A stretch of DNA of 64,000 nucleotides from Chimonanthus salicifolius (GCA_013350335.1 CM023540.1:61089195-61153194); one strand, 5' to 3'. Counted from the stretch's first letter, positions 11,099 through 23,034 are shown. Notes: generated from the letters alone by a model not told the origin. Numbers and translations are program-made.

Positions 11099-11485
11099 CT
11101 AACCTTCCATAGAAGACCCTACATCATCACCAAAATCGAAGAAGTTGTCAAGGCATGTCGTCGACGTGTGCCCCAACACTCCACAAATCAGACAGGGTAT
11201 TATTCCCAGTCCCCCAATGTAAGGACAGTTAGTCCTCTCCTTCCCGTGCCCATGAAGTCCACAAACAGGGCAAATAACCTCAAGGTGGTAGGGGCAGAAA
11301 GTACAGTTGTGTCCTCCTGGTTGCACAATTTGCACATATACTCGGGCGAGACTATCTCCCCTATGGATTCTCCTATCATTGGGATATCTCCCATATTCTC
11401 TTTGGAAAAGGGGCTGGAATCACTTTGACATCCTCGGGTGATCTTACTTAGACATCTATGTTAACTCCCACGGCGCGGTCTGGCC
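11099..11485 (-). pseudogene. Leader zinc-knuckle ORF of element C, 3' portion
   Basis: Minus-strand homologue of the ORF at 14139-14614, running from the segment beginning RPDR... to TAG at 11099-11101. It keeps the second knuckle (CPVCGLHGHG) and third knuckle (CLICGVLGHTSTTC). The first is disrupted by a one-base loss after CNQED, so knuckles two and three read in another frame. An in-frame stop also lies upstream, where B reads QVRFPED. The N-terminal part of the same ORF is at 22456-22530, on the far side of element B. Together they show that B landed inside C's leader ORF. Function is unknown; three CCHC knuckles suggest nucleic-acid binding. Confidence 0.6.
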
Positions 11486-11662
11486 TCCCAATTAAATGTA
11501 TCTTACCCATTTACCCTACATTGAACACTCATTCCATAACCGTTGGGTCTTAATTGGACCATTACCCAAAACCTTACCCATCTAAGGTCCATGTCCATTA
11601 ATTCATAATTTAAATGGACAAAATTCATGTACATTGATATCTTGAAAATCTGGGGTGTTACA
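11486..11662 (-). mobile_element. 3' LTR remnant of element B
   Basis: A 177-bp fragment matching the start of B's 5' LTR (compare 22264-22455), ending ATCTGGGGTGTTACA at 11662. A polypurine tract precedes it on the minus strand (AAAAAGAGG near 11670-11678). About 3 kb of this LTR is missing at the left, where it abuts C's leader ORF (GGTCTGGCC at 11474-11482). The deletion also removed about a dozen bases of the target, so no clean TSD is seen. Confidence 0.8.
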
Positions 11663-11723
11663 ATACAATCCTCTTTTTAAAATTTTCATCTCGAAAATCG
11701 AGCAAAGTAAGGTTCCAAACAAT

Positions 11724-12793
11724 TTACATAAATAACTCAGGGTGAGCTGTTCTCATTTCCGACTCCAGTTCCCATGTGGCTTCCTCATTATCGTGTCGAT
11801 CCCATACCACCTTGACGAACTGAATCGCTTGGTTTCGTAATACCCTTTGCTCAATCTCCACTATTCTGACAGGCTTCTCGACGTAAGTCACATCACTTTG
11901 TACCTTTATATCTTATACATTCAATACATGTGAGGGATCGGGATTGTACTTCCTCAACATCGATATATGAAACACATCATGTATAGATGCCAATTGTGAA
12001 GGAAGTGCCAACGATAAGCTACATCCCCCATCCTTCTTATGATTGAAAACGGTCCCACACATTTTGGTGACAGCTTTCTCTTCTTTCCAAATCTCATGTG
12101 TCCCTTTCATGGCGAGACTTTCAAGAACACCATGTCCCCCACTTCAAATTCAATGAACCTCCTCCTCTTGTCAGCATAGATTTTCTGATGATTCTGTGCA
12201 GTTAATAGATGTTGTCGTATTAACTGTATTTGCGCTGTGATCTCTACAACCAACTCGGGTCCAATCAGTGAGGGCTCACCGGCCTCTGTCCAGCACACAG
12301 GCGATCTACATGGTTTACCATATAATGCCTCAAATGGTGCCATCTGAAGGCTTGCCTGGTAACTGTTGTTATATGAGAATTCTACCAACAGCAAGTGATC
12401 CTCCCATCCACCCTTGAAATCTAGTATACATGCTCTCAGTATATCCTCCAACGTTTGTATTGTCCTCTCAGATTACCCATCAGTCTGTGGATGAAATGCT
12501 GTGCTAGTCAGTAAATCTGTTCCCATGGCCAACTGCATACTTTGCCATACTCTGTTGGTGTATCGGCCATCTCTGTCGGACACTATAGTCAGAGGAATAC
12601 CATGTAATCGGATGATATCCTTGATATACCGCTCTCTCAACGTCTTGGATGAGTCTATCATCTTAATTGGAAGCAAATGTGCAAACTTGGTCAGTCGGTC
12701 TACCACGACCCATATCGCATCGTTGCCCTTTGAAGGCCTTGGCAACCCTGTTACAAAATCCATGGAGAAGTGCTCCCATTTCCATTTCTGGAT
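11724..12793 (-). pseudogene. Integrase core to chromodomain tail of element B
   Basis: Minus-strand pol 3' end. It begins near 12793 with WKWEHFSMDFVTGLPRPSKG and carries the integrase catalytic core (first Asp in VVVDRLTK, second in IVSDRDGR). A stop (TAA for CAA) follows HPQTDG, then [19 protein letters not shown] and [15 protein letters not shown]. The C-terminal domain has FEVGDMVFLK, a stop at PRKG (CGA to TGA), a degraded stretch, then SMLRKYNPDPSHV. The tail resembles a chromodomain (VLRN..IQFVKVVW....EEATWELE) and ends at 11724. Integrase normally inserts element cDNA, and the tail may guide targeting. The HHCC domain, RNase H, RT, protease and gag are all missing upstream. Confidence 0.85.
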
Positions 12794-13335
12794 CTATCCG
12801 TTGTTCCTATCCAATCTTGTCAAGTAACACTTAATTACATCAAAATCACTCATATCAACCTGTGAGTTTCATTCTCGCAGAGTTTTACTCTATCTCATGT
12901 TATCTCTTTTTCTCGTGAACCCATTTACGATCTTATGTAGATCAATATACTCTGTTTCACTTTACCTGCTACCAAGATATTTTCCATACGTACTCGCTCA
13001 ATACATTCATTCGTCTACTCTCTGTGTGAGGTAGCCTGCCAATACGAGCCTATGCTCAAGTCTTTTCCTGATTCCATTTTATCTAGGTTTCTAGCTGCAT
13101 TCTCTTGGAACTCCATCGGCTAACTACAGAGTCAGCTAGCTAGACTAACTCGTGACTGCCCATAGCTTCCCATCCGAGTTTCACTAAACTCTTATCTTTT
13201 CCATTAAATACAACTCCAAAATTTAGCACATCTTCATTTGCACATAAGTCACTATGTGACTAACACCTTTTGTTCAAATCTTTTATGATACCGATACCCG
13301 ACCTCAATCCAAACCACCATGGGAATCATCATCCA
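12794..13335. other. Unassigned internal sequence of element B
   Basis: About 540 bp between the integrase fragment and the spacer shared with element C. No ORF, knuckle, RT or repeat motif is visible and nothing elsewhere in the window matches it by eye. It takes the place where gag, PR, RT and RNase H would be. Confidence 0.5.
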
Positions 13336-14117
13336 TAGTTATACACATCCATGAATATAACCCCCCTCTCGGTATAATCCATTCATGGGCATAATTAATC
13401 CTGTGCACATCATCTACCATGAGATATTCTATCCATAGGAACAACACTCGAATGATTCACTACATGACTGTGGTAACAATATCAAATCATAAGTACACCC
13501 TGACCCCTAGCAAGACTTAGGGCCCATGACTTACTAAGCGGGAGACCCACGTCCAACGTGATCACGCCTACCTCGCCCTGCATCCCTTTACCCCAAGGGT
13601 GATTCAGTCAAGCTCTAAGGGGACTGGACCACGTCTGATGAAGCTAGCACCACCCCCACGGGGTAAAATAGTACTAGCTCTGTGTATCAACGCACAAGAA
13701 GTGTGTGAGATAGCCGTAAGAGCGCCCTCCAGCTCGCATGCGAGGGACCCACTCCTCAACGGCAACTCTATAGGATCCAGTCTCCGTATTTCATATCAAG
13801 GCTCCCACAGTCTCATAGCTACTTTAAGCCATACTCATGGAATCTATATACTTATTTCCTCAATATTACGTGAGGGACGCACCCATACCACCTCTCAGTC
13901 ATCAATATCACGTGAGGGACGCACCCATACCACGTCTTAATATAATCAAGTGACCTCGTCACATACATCTCAATGCCAGAGTCCTCATAAACGTTTAAGT
14001 TTCCATACTTTATTAAAAGTCATTCAAACTTCCATCACAGTACAAGGGTTGGTAGGGCTAGAACAAACCCTTCAAAACGTACCCACAACCCTTACAAAAT
14101 CTTTCCCTTTTTCCAGA
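13336..14117 (-). mobile_element. Internal spacer of element B, second copy
   Basis: Non-coding, homologous to 10193-11098 in element C at roughly 85-90% by eye. Both copies lie directly 3' (minus strand) of the zinc-knuckle ORF, so the spacer belongs to the element family and not to one insertion. A short direct repeat (CACGTGAGGGACGCACCC, at about 13908 and in variant form near 13866) lies inside it. Confidence 0.7.
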
Positions 14118-14138
14118 CATTTTCGTACCCTCCTTAGC

Positions 14139-14614
14139 CTAATCTTCCGTAGAAGACCCTGCATCATCATAAAAATCGAAGAAGCTGTCACGGCATGTCG
14201 TCGACGTGTGCCCCAACACTCCACAAGTCAAACAGGGTATTATTCCTGGTCCCTCAATGTAAGGAAAATTGGTCCTCTCTTTCCCTTGCCCGTGAAGTCC
14301 ACAAATAGGGCAAATAACCTCAAGGGGGTAGGGGCAAAAAGTACAGTTGTGCCCCTCCTGATTGCACAACTCGTACATATACCGAGGCGCTATCTCCCCT
14401 ACTGATTCTCCTACATTGGGATATCTCCCATATACTCTTCCGGAAAAGGGGCTAGATACACTTTGACATCCTCGGGGAATCTTACCTGGACGTCTCCGTT
14501 AACTTCCACAACGCGGTCTGGCCTGTTGGAGTTGTTGGAAGAAGAAGTCAGATTTATAGGATAGCTAGGAGTTCCTTTGTCCCACAACTCTGTATACTCT
14601 ATGTTGCTCGACAT
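14139..14614 (-). pseudogene. Leader zinc-knuckle ORF of element B (fullest copy)
   Basis: About 157 codons on the minus strand, starting ATG at 14614 (MSSNIEYTELWDKGTPSYP...). An in-frame ATG lies 14 codons upstream at 14656, but the MS-NI start is the one shared with element C. The N-terminal ~65 residues hold a Ser/Asn-rich patch and then a hydrophobic/acidic stretch (VRFPEDVKVYLAPFPEEY). A one-base loss after GDIPM breaks the frame; C reads through there. The C-terminal ~85 residues hold three CCHC knuckles (CNQEGHNCTFC; CPICGLHGQG with the distal Cys changed to Phe; CLTCGVLGHTSTTC) and end STED at TAG 14139-14141. It lies between the PBS/leader and the spacer. A role in RNA packaging or chaperoning is possible but inferred. 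Confidence 0.65.
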
Positions 14615-14656
14615 ATCTGTATCACAACAACAGCAACATATCAATGACAACAGCAA

Positions 14657-15174
14657 TTCTAATCAAGCTAATCTTTATTTTGGGGAATTTTCCCTAATCA
14701 TCATCTTGTATTTCTTGTTCTGGGGAGTTTACTATGTATCACATGCTATCTTTTGGGGAACTTTCCTATGCATCATATAATGTCTCTTGTTTGGGAACAT
14801 TGCCAAATAAACATCTGGTATTTTCTTGTCCTTGGGGAAATTGCCAAATAAACACTCTTTGTATTTCTTTGTTTTTGGGGAAACTTCCTAAGTATCAAGT
14901 ATTCGTTTCCTCCATTTGGAAATATCGGGGAAATATATCCTATTTTGCTATGTTTGATAAATCCAATTATTTTGACTGTACTTCCTTTGTTATCATTTAT
15001 TGTTGTTCTCAGGTTGAATGTTTAGTCTAAGTCTAACGAAGTAAATTAATCCGGCCCCCGTGCAGCGGACTCCGAAGAGTCGATCAGTTGGGATTCTTAT
15101 CTGTCAGTGAGACATGAAACCATCTTAATCTTACTTCGAAAGATTCAACCTTCCCATTTCGCTCTAATACCAAC
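14657..15174 (-). mobile_element. 5' leader and PBS of element B
   Basis: Minus-strand leader. The PBS reads TTGGTATTAGAGC (15161-15173), one mismatch from the usual initiator-Met match, one base from the LTR end. Next come TCTTTCGAAGTAAGATT and the CGACTCTTCGGAGTCCGCTG block also present in G, H and C. About seven repeats of TTTCCCCAAA type follow, seen on the plus strand as TTTGGGGAAA between about 14677 and 14940. Confidence 0.8.
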
Positions 15175-15445
15175 TGTAATGCCCCATCCTTTTTCACTTA
15201 CTTTCCGAAAAATCAGAGTATATTTTTTTTTAAAGTGATAGAGAGCGGGACGTCACGACGGGAGCTTAATCCGGACTTCTAAAGTCTGACCCTTAACTGG
15301 CCAACCCTATGTGTGCATGAACTAAGTCGATGAAAATGGTTCACACATAGTAATTTATAATCTTTACGGAAATATAACATAAACTGACTGCGGATTATAA
15401 TAGAACCTAAGGCTACTCCATTTTAGATAGCAAAGTACTTAGGCA
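15175..15445 (-). mobile_element. 5' LTR of element B, left piece
   Basis: First 271 bp (plus coordinates) of a minus-orientation LTR, TGTAATGCCCCATCC..., cut by LTR D. It continues at 19544. It contains the terminal AGTTAAG-type hairpin in degraded form near 15268-15300. Confidence 0.85.
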
Positions 15446-16890
15446 TGTAATAGCCCGAATTTTCGAAGCAATATATATTGGACATTTAATTATTTTAATT
15501 TGGAATTTGATGTGATGAAAATACCAAATGGATCAACTTTGGGACAAGGGTCCAAGAATGGCCCAATTGGGCCACAAATTGGATGAAATCCATTCAATGG
15601 GTCAATGAGAAGTAATTGGGTCAAAGATAGTCAATTTGAGTCAAAGTGGGCCCGATCACCATGTGGGACCCAATGGATCAAAATTGGTCCAAACCCTAAG
15701 GTAAAGGGGTAGAAAATAATCGGTTGGGCCGTGGGCCCAATGGTGGGCCAATTAATTTAAAAAGGGTGATTTGGAATTAAAACCCCTAAGTTAGTAATGA
15801 AATGAAATGGTATGACCAAATGGGGCCCACCTCCACCTCACCAATTGAGGTGGCGTGTGGACCAAGGAAAAAGTGGGACCAACCATCATGGTTGGATAAA
15901 TTTAAGAAGACTAAGGTGGATTAAGGTAAATTAAATTGATTAAAATTATTGTAAAATTATCTAAGTTAAAAGCAATGGAATTAAAATAATATGGCCAAGT
16001 GGGGCCCACCTCCACCTCATTAAGTGAGGTGGCGGGTGGGGTAGGTATAGGTGGGGGCCGTCCACCATGGTTGACTTGGTCAACCATGGGTGGATTTATT
16101 AGATAGATAATTTAATGGAATTAAATTGGATGGAAATTAATTAACCTAAGTGAGGATTTAACTTAATTAATTAGGTTGATTAATTAGGGTCAACATAAAC
16201 AAGTCAAAGAGGACATGGGAGCCATGCTTGGTGGTTGGGTCTCAACTACCACCACCAAAGTCAAGCTAGCCCATGCTTGGTGGGTGGGGAAGTTAATGTT
16301 GAGTGAAGGCCACTCCAACCACCTCCATCTCATTTCAAACTAACCCATTTCACTCTAGCCTCCTCACACACAAAAACCGTCCCCTACCTTGTAAAGGAAA
16401 AGAGAAGAAAACTTAGAAGAAGAAGAGAGAAAAAAAAGAAGGAGAGAGCAAGCCTTGGTCCATCCCCTCAAGATCAAAGGCTAAGATCTTGTTTTCCATC
16501 ACCTTCCCCTCTCCCTCTCTCAAACTAACCCCATCTACATAGCCGATCCAAGCATATCTCACCATTGATCAAGCTCATCTTGACCGTCCATCAAGGAGAG
16601 GAAGAGAAGAGAAGGCTAAGGAAAGCCCAAAAGCAAAGAAGGACCGGAGGAGTCGTCGGGTGGTAAGATTTCTTAAAACAAGATTTTATTTTTTAGGATA
16701 TGGAATCCATTCCTTAGACCAAATGTGGCCAAAAACGTTGTGGGCCATGGATCTAAGATCCATCAAAAGGTAGGATAAGAAATGGATAAAAATGGAGGAA
16801 TGGATTAAGAAAAAGATGAAATGGAAAAATGGAATTTTTAAGTCTTTATTAAGCATACGAAAATGGGATTTTAATGGATTAATGGGCATA

Positions 16891-18078
16891 GGGTTCGGCC
16901 ATGTAGCATGGCCGAACCCCATGGTCAATGATGGGTGATTAGAAGATGTATGCAATTAATTAGGATTTTGTAAGTAGGAAAAATGGTTAAGGGTTTTTAA
17001 GTACAAAAAATGATTAGTGGTTTTTATGAAGATCTTAAAGTTGGTGATAGATAGTAATTTTAATGGATGAAAAATGATAGAAAGTAATGGAGAAAATAAT
17101 AGTTGCAAATGGATTTCCAAAGTGTATGACATAAGTTTTAGATGGACCAAATGAATGATATTATTGATTTTAAATGGAATTTTTAACAAAGAAAAATCAT
17201 GGACAAATGTTCATAGAACTTTGGTCTTAAATGGCTCTAAGAAAGGTGGGCCATGAACCATGGGTTCGGCCATGGTGTATGGCCGAACCCTATGGTAATG
17301 GTTTGGGATTTCTAAGCATGGAAAATAATGTAGAGGAATGGAAATTTGAATAGATTGGTAAGTATGGTATATAGCATTTTTTTTTTATGGAAATGAGGAT
17401 TTAGATGGATGATTTAATCTTCATTTGGAAGTATGTAAAATGGGTGAATGAAACCAAGAAAAATGGAGAAAGAAACATCATGGGTTCGGCCATGGTGTAT
17501 GGCCGAACCCATGACCCAATTTTGGATAAATTTTAGTCTAAGGTTAATGTGTGTATCAATGCTTAGGCGTTTGTTTTTAAAGGGCCAAAATGAATGAAGG
17601 TTAGTGATTTTTAATGAAGGTAAAAAGAATGGAAAATGATGGAAAGAGATGACAAATTTAAATGGATTTATGAGTATGTAAGTGATGATTTAAATGAGAT
17701 GAAAAATGGGGACTTAAATGGATGTTTTAATTTCATTGGAGATTGGATTAAAGGGAGTAAAATGGACCCAAGAAAATGAAGATAGGGTACCATGGGTTCG
17801 GCCATGGTGTATGGCCGAACCCATGATCCCTTGGTGGGCCACCTTTAGGGCCAAAATGTGAAAGGACATATGGGGTTAAATATTTTTCAAAATTAAACAA
17901 TAGGTGGCTGATTTTGATATGTTATGGAATTATAAATGGGTCTAAGTTATGGATGAAATTTAGACTTAAAATAGACATAAGTGGGTGAATGATTAACCAT
18001 AGAGGAGAGAGTGGCAAAATGGTAATTATTAGCCACTTTGAAGAACCATGGATTCGACCATGGTACATGGCCGAACCC
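16891..18078. repeat. TTCGGCC hairpin array in LTR D
   Basis: Five palindromes, near 16891, 17263, 17481, 17793 and 18051, in the same order and with the same loop types as in LTR A. The first has loop TAGC and the last has the variant left arm GATTCGACC. Confidence 0.9.
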
Positions 18079-18679
18079 TATGTGGATGAGACATGAAATT
18101 GAATGCATTCTGAATGATTAATTGGAACGGATAGTTGCTGCGTTTAGGTTCGCAAATTTGAGTATTTAAATGGCCAAAGAAATTGGATTTATGTATGTAT
18201 TTTAACCAATGGATAATGGACTAAGCTGAGGGCTGATTTTTGATAAAATGGTAACATAATTAATGGCCATCAATGGGTCTAAGTAGATGGATCAATTATG
18301 AACTTAATCATGGATAACATATGGACTAATTCGGTAAATGTAATAAGGTATCGGACGTCGCAAACGGTACGCGATCGGCGACCGGATTATCGAACGGAAA
18401 ACATAATGGAACGCTACACGGTATTCGGTAGGATTCCTACCTTTTTGTAAGCGATGGATATGTGATGGTATTTTAGATTATTTTGATTTGTCTTATGATG
18501 GATTTATGATTATGATTTATCTTATGATGAGTTTTAAGTTATGAATCATATGGATTATATTTTAACATTATGCATTATATGACTATGTATGGTATATCAA
18601 AATTATGGTTTATCTATATACTACATAGCATAATGCACTACATCTCATGCATGGCATGGGCCGAAAAAAAATAAACAAA

Positions 18680-18868
18680 CCGGAGTCCATGCTCCGTCGG
18701 GGCGACCGAGAAGCAAACATGGGGATAGCTGAGGGGCCATAACCGGAGTCCATGCTCCGTCGGGGCGACCGAGAATTAGACATGGGGATAGCCTGAGGGC
18801 TATAACCGGAGTCCATGCTCCGTCGGGGCGACCGAGAAGCAAACATGGGGACAATACATTGTATGATC
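18680..18868. repeat. Three-unit 63-bp tandem repeat in LTR D
   Basis: Units start at 18680, 18743 and 18806 with CCGGAGTCCATGCTCCGTCG. This is the same block as the 64-bp units of LTR A, with a different copy number and period. Multi-residue open frames across it come from the period being divisible by three. Confidence 0.9.
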
Positions 18869-19918
18869 ATATGGATGATGGGTGAGACACATGACATAGG
18901 CACCCATGGCATAACATTCATCACATGCTTATTTTGTTATATGTTATTTTATCGGTATGTGTATTATCACTAATCCATGTGCTAGCCCTACTCGGAGTCG
19001 TACTGGGCGCGTTGACTAACGCCCTACTTCTACCCTAGCTGATGACGCAGGGGATGGCGGAAGCGGTGGACATGACAGGAGCCAAGCTTAGGAGCTTGGG
19101 CAGCCCAGTCTTAGTTTATTTACGTTTACATTTTGGAGATGTAATTTTAAAGTAACTTAGCTTGTCGGGTTGTATAAGTTTACATTTCTTGCGATGGTTT
19201 GGACGTTACTTATGGACGATTACATTTTGTGATATAAATATGAACATAGGGGCATTTTGGTAATTCAATGTTGTATCTTTCCTTCTATCTAAAAGCCGGT
19301 AGGATAGACTCTATTATCATGTTCCGCAATAATTATAATCCGCGAGCTTACTTCTGCGCGTGAACCGTTCTCGTGGACTTAGCTCCGCGCACGTGTGGGG
19401 TTGGCCAGTTAAGGGCCAGGTTTTAGAAGCTCGGACTTAACTCGCGTCGTGGCGTCCGCGCCCTCTCTCACTCTTCTATTTAAAAAAAACAAAAAATAGA
19501 CTCTGATTTTCGGAAAGCGGGTGAAAAAAGGCTCGGCGTTACAAGCCACTTAACCAAAAGTTACCTTAACTTAAACATCCAAATAACCCTTCCAAACCAT
19601 AGCAAAAATATCTAAGTTATTACATGCCGACATCTAACTATTCAAATTACAAGTTCATATAACAAAGACATCCAATCACATATCCAAGCTCCTACGCTTG
19701 GCTTCTTTCACGATCATCGATCCCTTCCTTTCCTGTGTCATTCACTAGGGTATAAGTAGGGCGTTAGAACAACACGCCCAGTAGGAATTCTAAATAAGGC
19801 TAACACATGGGTTAGTAACAAAATCATATATAATATCGTATCCTCAAAACCATATGAAATCATGCCATGCCATATGTCTTATGCAATGAGTCCCACCCAT
19901 CACACTACATGTAACCTC

Positions 19919-20071
19919 TTGATGGAATTCTCCTCATCAAGGTATCCCCACAGTGGTCTTTCAGATGCCCCGACAGAGTGTGGCCTCCGGATTCTTCTTG
20001 ATGGGATTATACACATCAAGGTCTTTCCACGATTGCCTTACGAACACCACGACGAAGCGTGGCCTCCGGTT
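19919..20071. repeat. Stem-loop tandem repeat in LTR B
   Basis: Two units of about 79 bp. Each begins with a perfect stem CTTGATG / CATCAAG (19919 and about 19998) and ends in GTGTGGCCTCCGG or GCGTGGCCTCCGG. It is homologous to the repeat of S1 (4990-5145), where the stem sequence is different. Confidence 0.8.
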
Positions 20072-20398
20072 ACAAACTTCCCTCCCATGCCATGCATGAG
20101 ATGTACATGTCCATATGCTATGTAATATAAATAACCATAGCATTAAAAAATCCACATTTGAAACATAATATATTTACAACATAAATCATCAAAATAAAGA
20201 TAAAAACGTATTAGATAACCATGTTCCAATGAGGTAGAATCCTACCCAAGACAACCAAGGTGTCCTTGAGCTTTAAACTGGCAACCGTTCATGATCGTGC
20301 CCCCTTTGTGGAGTCCCGTTACCTTATAACATATCCATAAATTAAACCAATAACCTATTTGATTTGTAATGGTATCTAAGTCCAAAAACGCAACTTGT

Positions 20399-21215
20399 GG
20401 GGTCCGGCCATACACTGTGGCCGAACCTCACCTATTTGATTTTTAATCCTTCCTTTGATCCATTACTCCCTCATTTCTTAGTTAATCACTTAACCATTTA
20501 ATCATCCACCATTGTTAACCATCTAATCAATAAAAACTTTCCTCATGGGGTTCGGCCATGGTGATCTTCCATTTTTTTTCTCATAATTACATTCTATGCC
20601 ATTAATCGTCCATGGATAATTACTTGACTTAATTACTTATGACCAAGTCCCAAAAATGATTCACAAAAAGGTTCATGGGGTTCGACCATACACCATGGCC
20701 GAACCCTTTGATACCTAAATCCATAAATAGCACTTGGTGGGGTTCGGCCGTACACCATGGCCGAATCTCACTCTTTGGTTTTGGTGCTCCTCTTTTCCAT
20801 TCTTTTTTATCCAACAGTCCAATACCTTTCTAAATTATTAACCATCTTCAAAATTCATTACAAATGACCACACTATCCATCATTGTCTCTCCATGGGGTT
20901 CGGCCATATACATGGCCGAACCCTATGGTTCTTTATTTCCATTAAAATCTATTATACATCTATGATTGGTTCTCATACCTCCATCCATTTAAATCCTTTT
21001 AAAACTTTAACAAAATCAAACACATACACTTATGATTTCCTTCCTTCAATTTCCTTCCTTCAAATCCAATAAAATCAAAACAATGTATTTTCATGGGGTT
21101 TGGCCATACATAATGGTCGAACCTATGGTCCATGTTCTTCCCTTTTAAACATCATTTTAAACACATAAAACTTCTTTGACTCTTTCCATGGGGTTCCGCC
21201 ATACATCATGGCCGA
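20399..21215. repeat. TTCGGCC hairpin array in LTR B
   Basis: About seven copies, near 20399, 20548 (one arm only), 20679, 20741, 20894, 21096 and 21191, in the minus-type form GGGGTTCGGCCATAC...ATGGCCGAACC. Confidence 0.8.
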
Positions 21216-22455
21216 ACCCTATGGTTCCTTATCTCCTCTTTTAAATTCAATAACCATGATTTTAACCCTTGATGGGTTTGGCCATACAATGACCGGATCA
21301 TGTTTCCTTGACCATCTTATTTAACAAGAGTTTATTGAGCACTTACCAATCCCGCGACTCCTCTGGTTCTTTCACTCCTTCTTGCTCCTTTTCTTCCTTA
21401 GTCCCTCATTCCTTCCTTCTTGATCTTTAGCCGAGACTGACCTTGCTGGAAACCACTTGGAGTGGTTCGGCCAATAGATGTTTTTGAGGGAGAGAAGAAT
21501 AACCAAGAGAGAGAGGGAGAGAATGAAATGAACACAATCTTGTTTTGTTCCAATGGAGTGGTCGACCAAAGATAATGCCTTTTGGTTAAACCCTTGTGTA
21601 ACTCCCATCTCCTTAACCTCCCTCCTTAATGCTTCCCTTGGGGGTTTCATCCATGAGATGAAACTCCTAAGGCTCCAATGGCTGCAATGGGTATCTTGGC
21701 TTACAAAACCGTTCTCTCTCATTAGTGACCATTTTGGGGGTTTCATCCATGAGAATGAAACTCCCACCTCCAAATGTGAACCCCTTGTTTAAATTTGAAA
21801 TAGCCATAACCCCTCACCTTTCCATTAATGGTTCACATGGGGGTTTCATGCATGAGATAAAAACTCCCCATGCATCCAACGTGTGCTTACCTTGATGTTA
21901 CCTTGTGTAATCTCCACAAAACGCCTCCTCTCCATTTAATTCCCATTTGGTTTTCATGCATGAGATATACCTCCCATGCATCCAACGTGTTCCATTGTTT
22001 GAATTTTGAAAACAACCAAACACCTTTCATCTACACACTTCACTCACTTAAAATAAATATTCCATCCAATTCATTCAATTCAAATTTATTTAACTCACTT
22101 AACTCAACTCATCCATTTAATTCAACTCAACCATTTAATTCAACTCAACCATTTGATTCCATTTCCAACTCAAATCAGCCCCAACCAAGTTAAGCTTGGA
22201 CTCACTTGGTGGTCAACCAAGTCAACCATGACACATTGGGTCCCTTTTGGGCATTTTGACCCAAATAGCCACCTTGACCCAATTAAATGTATTTTACCCA
22301 TTTACCCTACATTGAACACTCATTCCATAACCGTTAGGTCTTAATTGGGCCATTGTCCAACACCTTACCTATCTAAGGTCCATGTCCATTAATTCATAAT
22401 TTAAATGGACAAAATTCATGTAAATTGATATATCTTGAAAATCTGGGGTGTTACA

Positions 22456-22530
22456 AGAAGAAACTAGATCTATAGGATAATTAGGGGTTCCTCTGTCCCA
22501 CAACTCTATATACTTTATGTTGGTTGACAT
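22456..22530 (-). pseudogene. Leader zinc-knuckle ORF of element C, N-terminal fragment
   Basis: Twenty-five codons from ATG at 22530 (MSTNIKYIELWDRGTPNYP...), parallel to the start of the ORF in B. It is cut at 22456 by the B insertion, and its C-terminal part continues at 11485-11099. The MS-NI..-ELWD-GTP-YPI match between B and C supports the start codon and shows that the N-terminus is conserved. Confidence 0.65.
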
Positions 22531-23034
22531 ATCTGTATCACAACAACACAAGCATATCAATGACAGCCACAGTTCTAATCAAACTAATCTTTGTTTTGGG
22601 GAATTTCCCTATGTATCACATAATTTTGTTTATTTTGGGGAAAATCTTGATGTTCCTTGTTTTGGGGAAATTGCCAAATCAGCATCTTGTATTTCTCATT
22701 TTTGGGGAAACTTCCTAAGTATCAAGTGTTGTTTCTCAATTTGGGGAAAAATCTGGATGTTTCTCATTTTTGGGGAAATATGTCCTATTTTGCTATGTTT
22801 GATAAGTCCATATTTATAGTGATTGTCCGTCCCTTGCTGTCATTCCTTTTTCATCAATTGTTGCTCTCAGATTGAATGCTTTAGTCTGAGTCTAATAAAA
22901 GTAAATTAAGCCAGCCCCCATGCAGCGGACTCCGAAGAGTCGGTCAGTTGGGATTCTTATCTTATCAGTGAGACATAATACCGTCTTAATCTTACTTTGA
23001 AAGATTTTTCTTCCCGTTTTGCTCTGATACCAAC
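22531..23034 (-). mobile_element. 5' leader and PBS of element C
   Basis: Minus-strand leader with an exact PBS TTGGTATCAGAGC (23021-23033), followed by the conserved TCGGAGTCCGCTGCATGGGG block and about six TTTCCCCAAA-type repeats (TTTTGGGGAAA on the plus strand, about 22595-22780). Confidence 0.85.

Larger units (their letters stand above)
15446..19543 (+). mobile_element. Solo LTR D, inserted in the 5' LTR of B
   Basis: A 4,098-bp complete LTR, TGTAATAGCCCGAATTTTCG ... GCTCGGCGTTACA. TSD is AGGCA (15441-15445) and AGCCA (19544-19548), one mismatch. No PBS or coding sequence, so it is a solo LTR. It is the reference full-length copy for the A/D/F/H LTR type, with all hairpin classes and a three-unit tandem repeat. 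Confidence 0.92.
19544..22455 (-). mobile_element. 5' LTR of element B, right piece
   Basis: Continuation of the LTR cut at 15445, ending ATCTGGGGTGTTACA at 22455. Total LTR length without D is about 3.2 kb. It carries a two-unit stem-loop repeat (19919-20071), TTCGGCC hairpins (about 20399-21215) and GAGTTTCATC/GATGAAACTC hairpins (21640-21990). Right flank AGAAG (22456-22460) is the start of C's leader ORF remnant. Confidence 0.88.

Noticed and set aside
12501..12827. Plus-strand ORF over the integrase of element B
   Set aside because: Antisense shadow of a recognisable minus-strand integrase; similar shadows occur over G and H pol.
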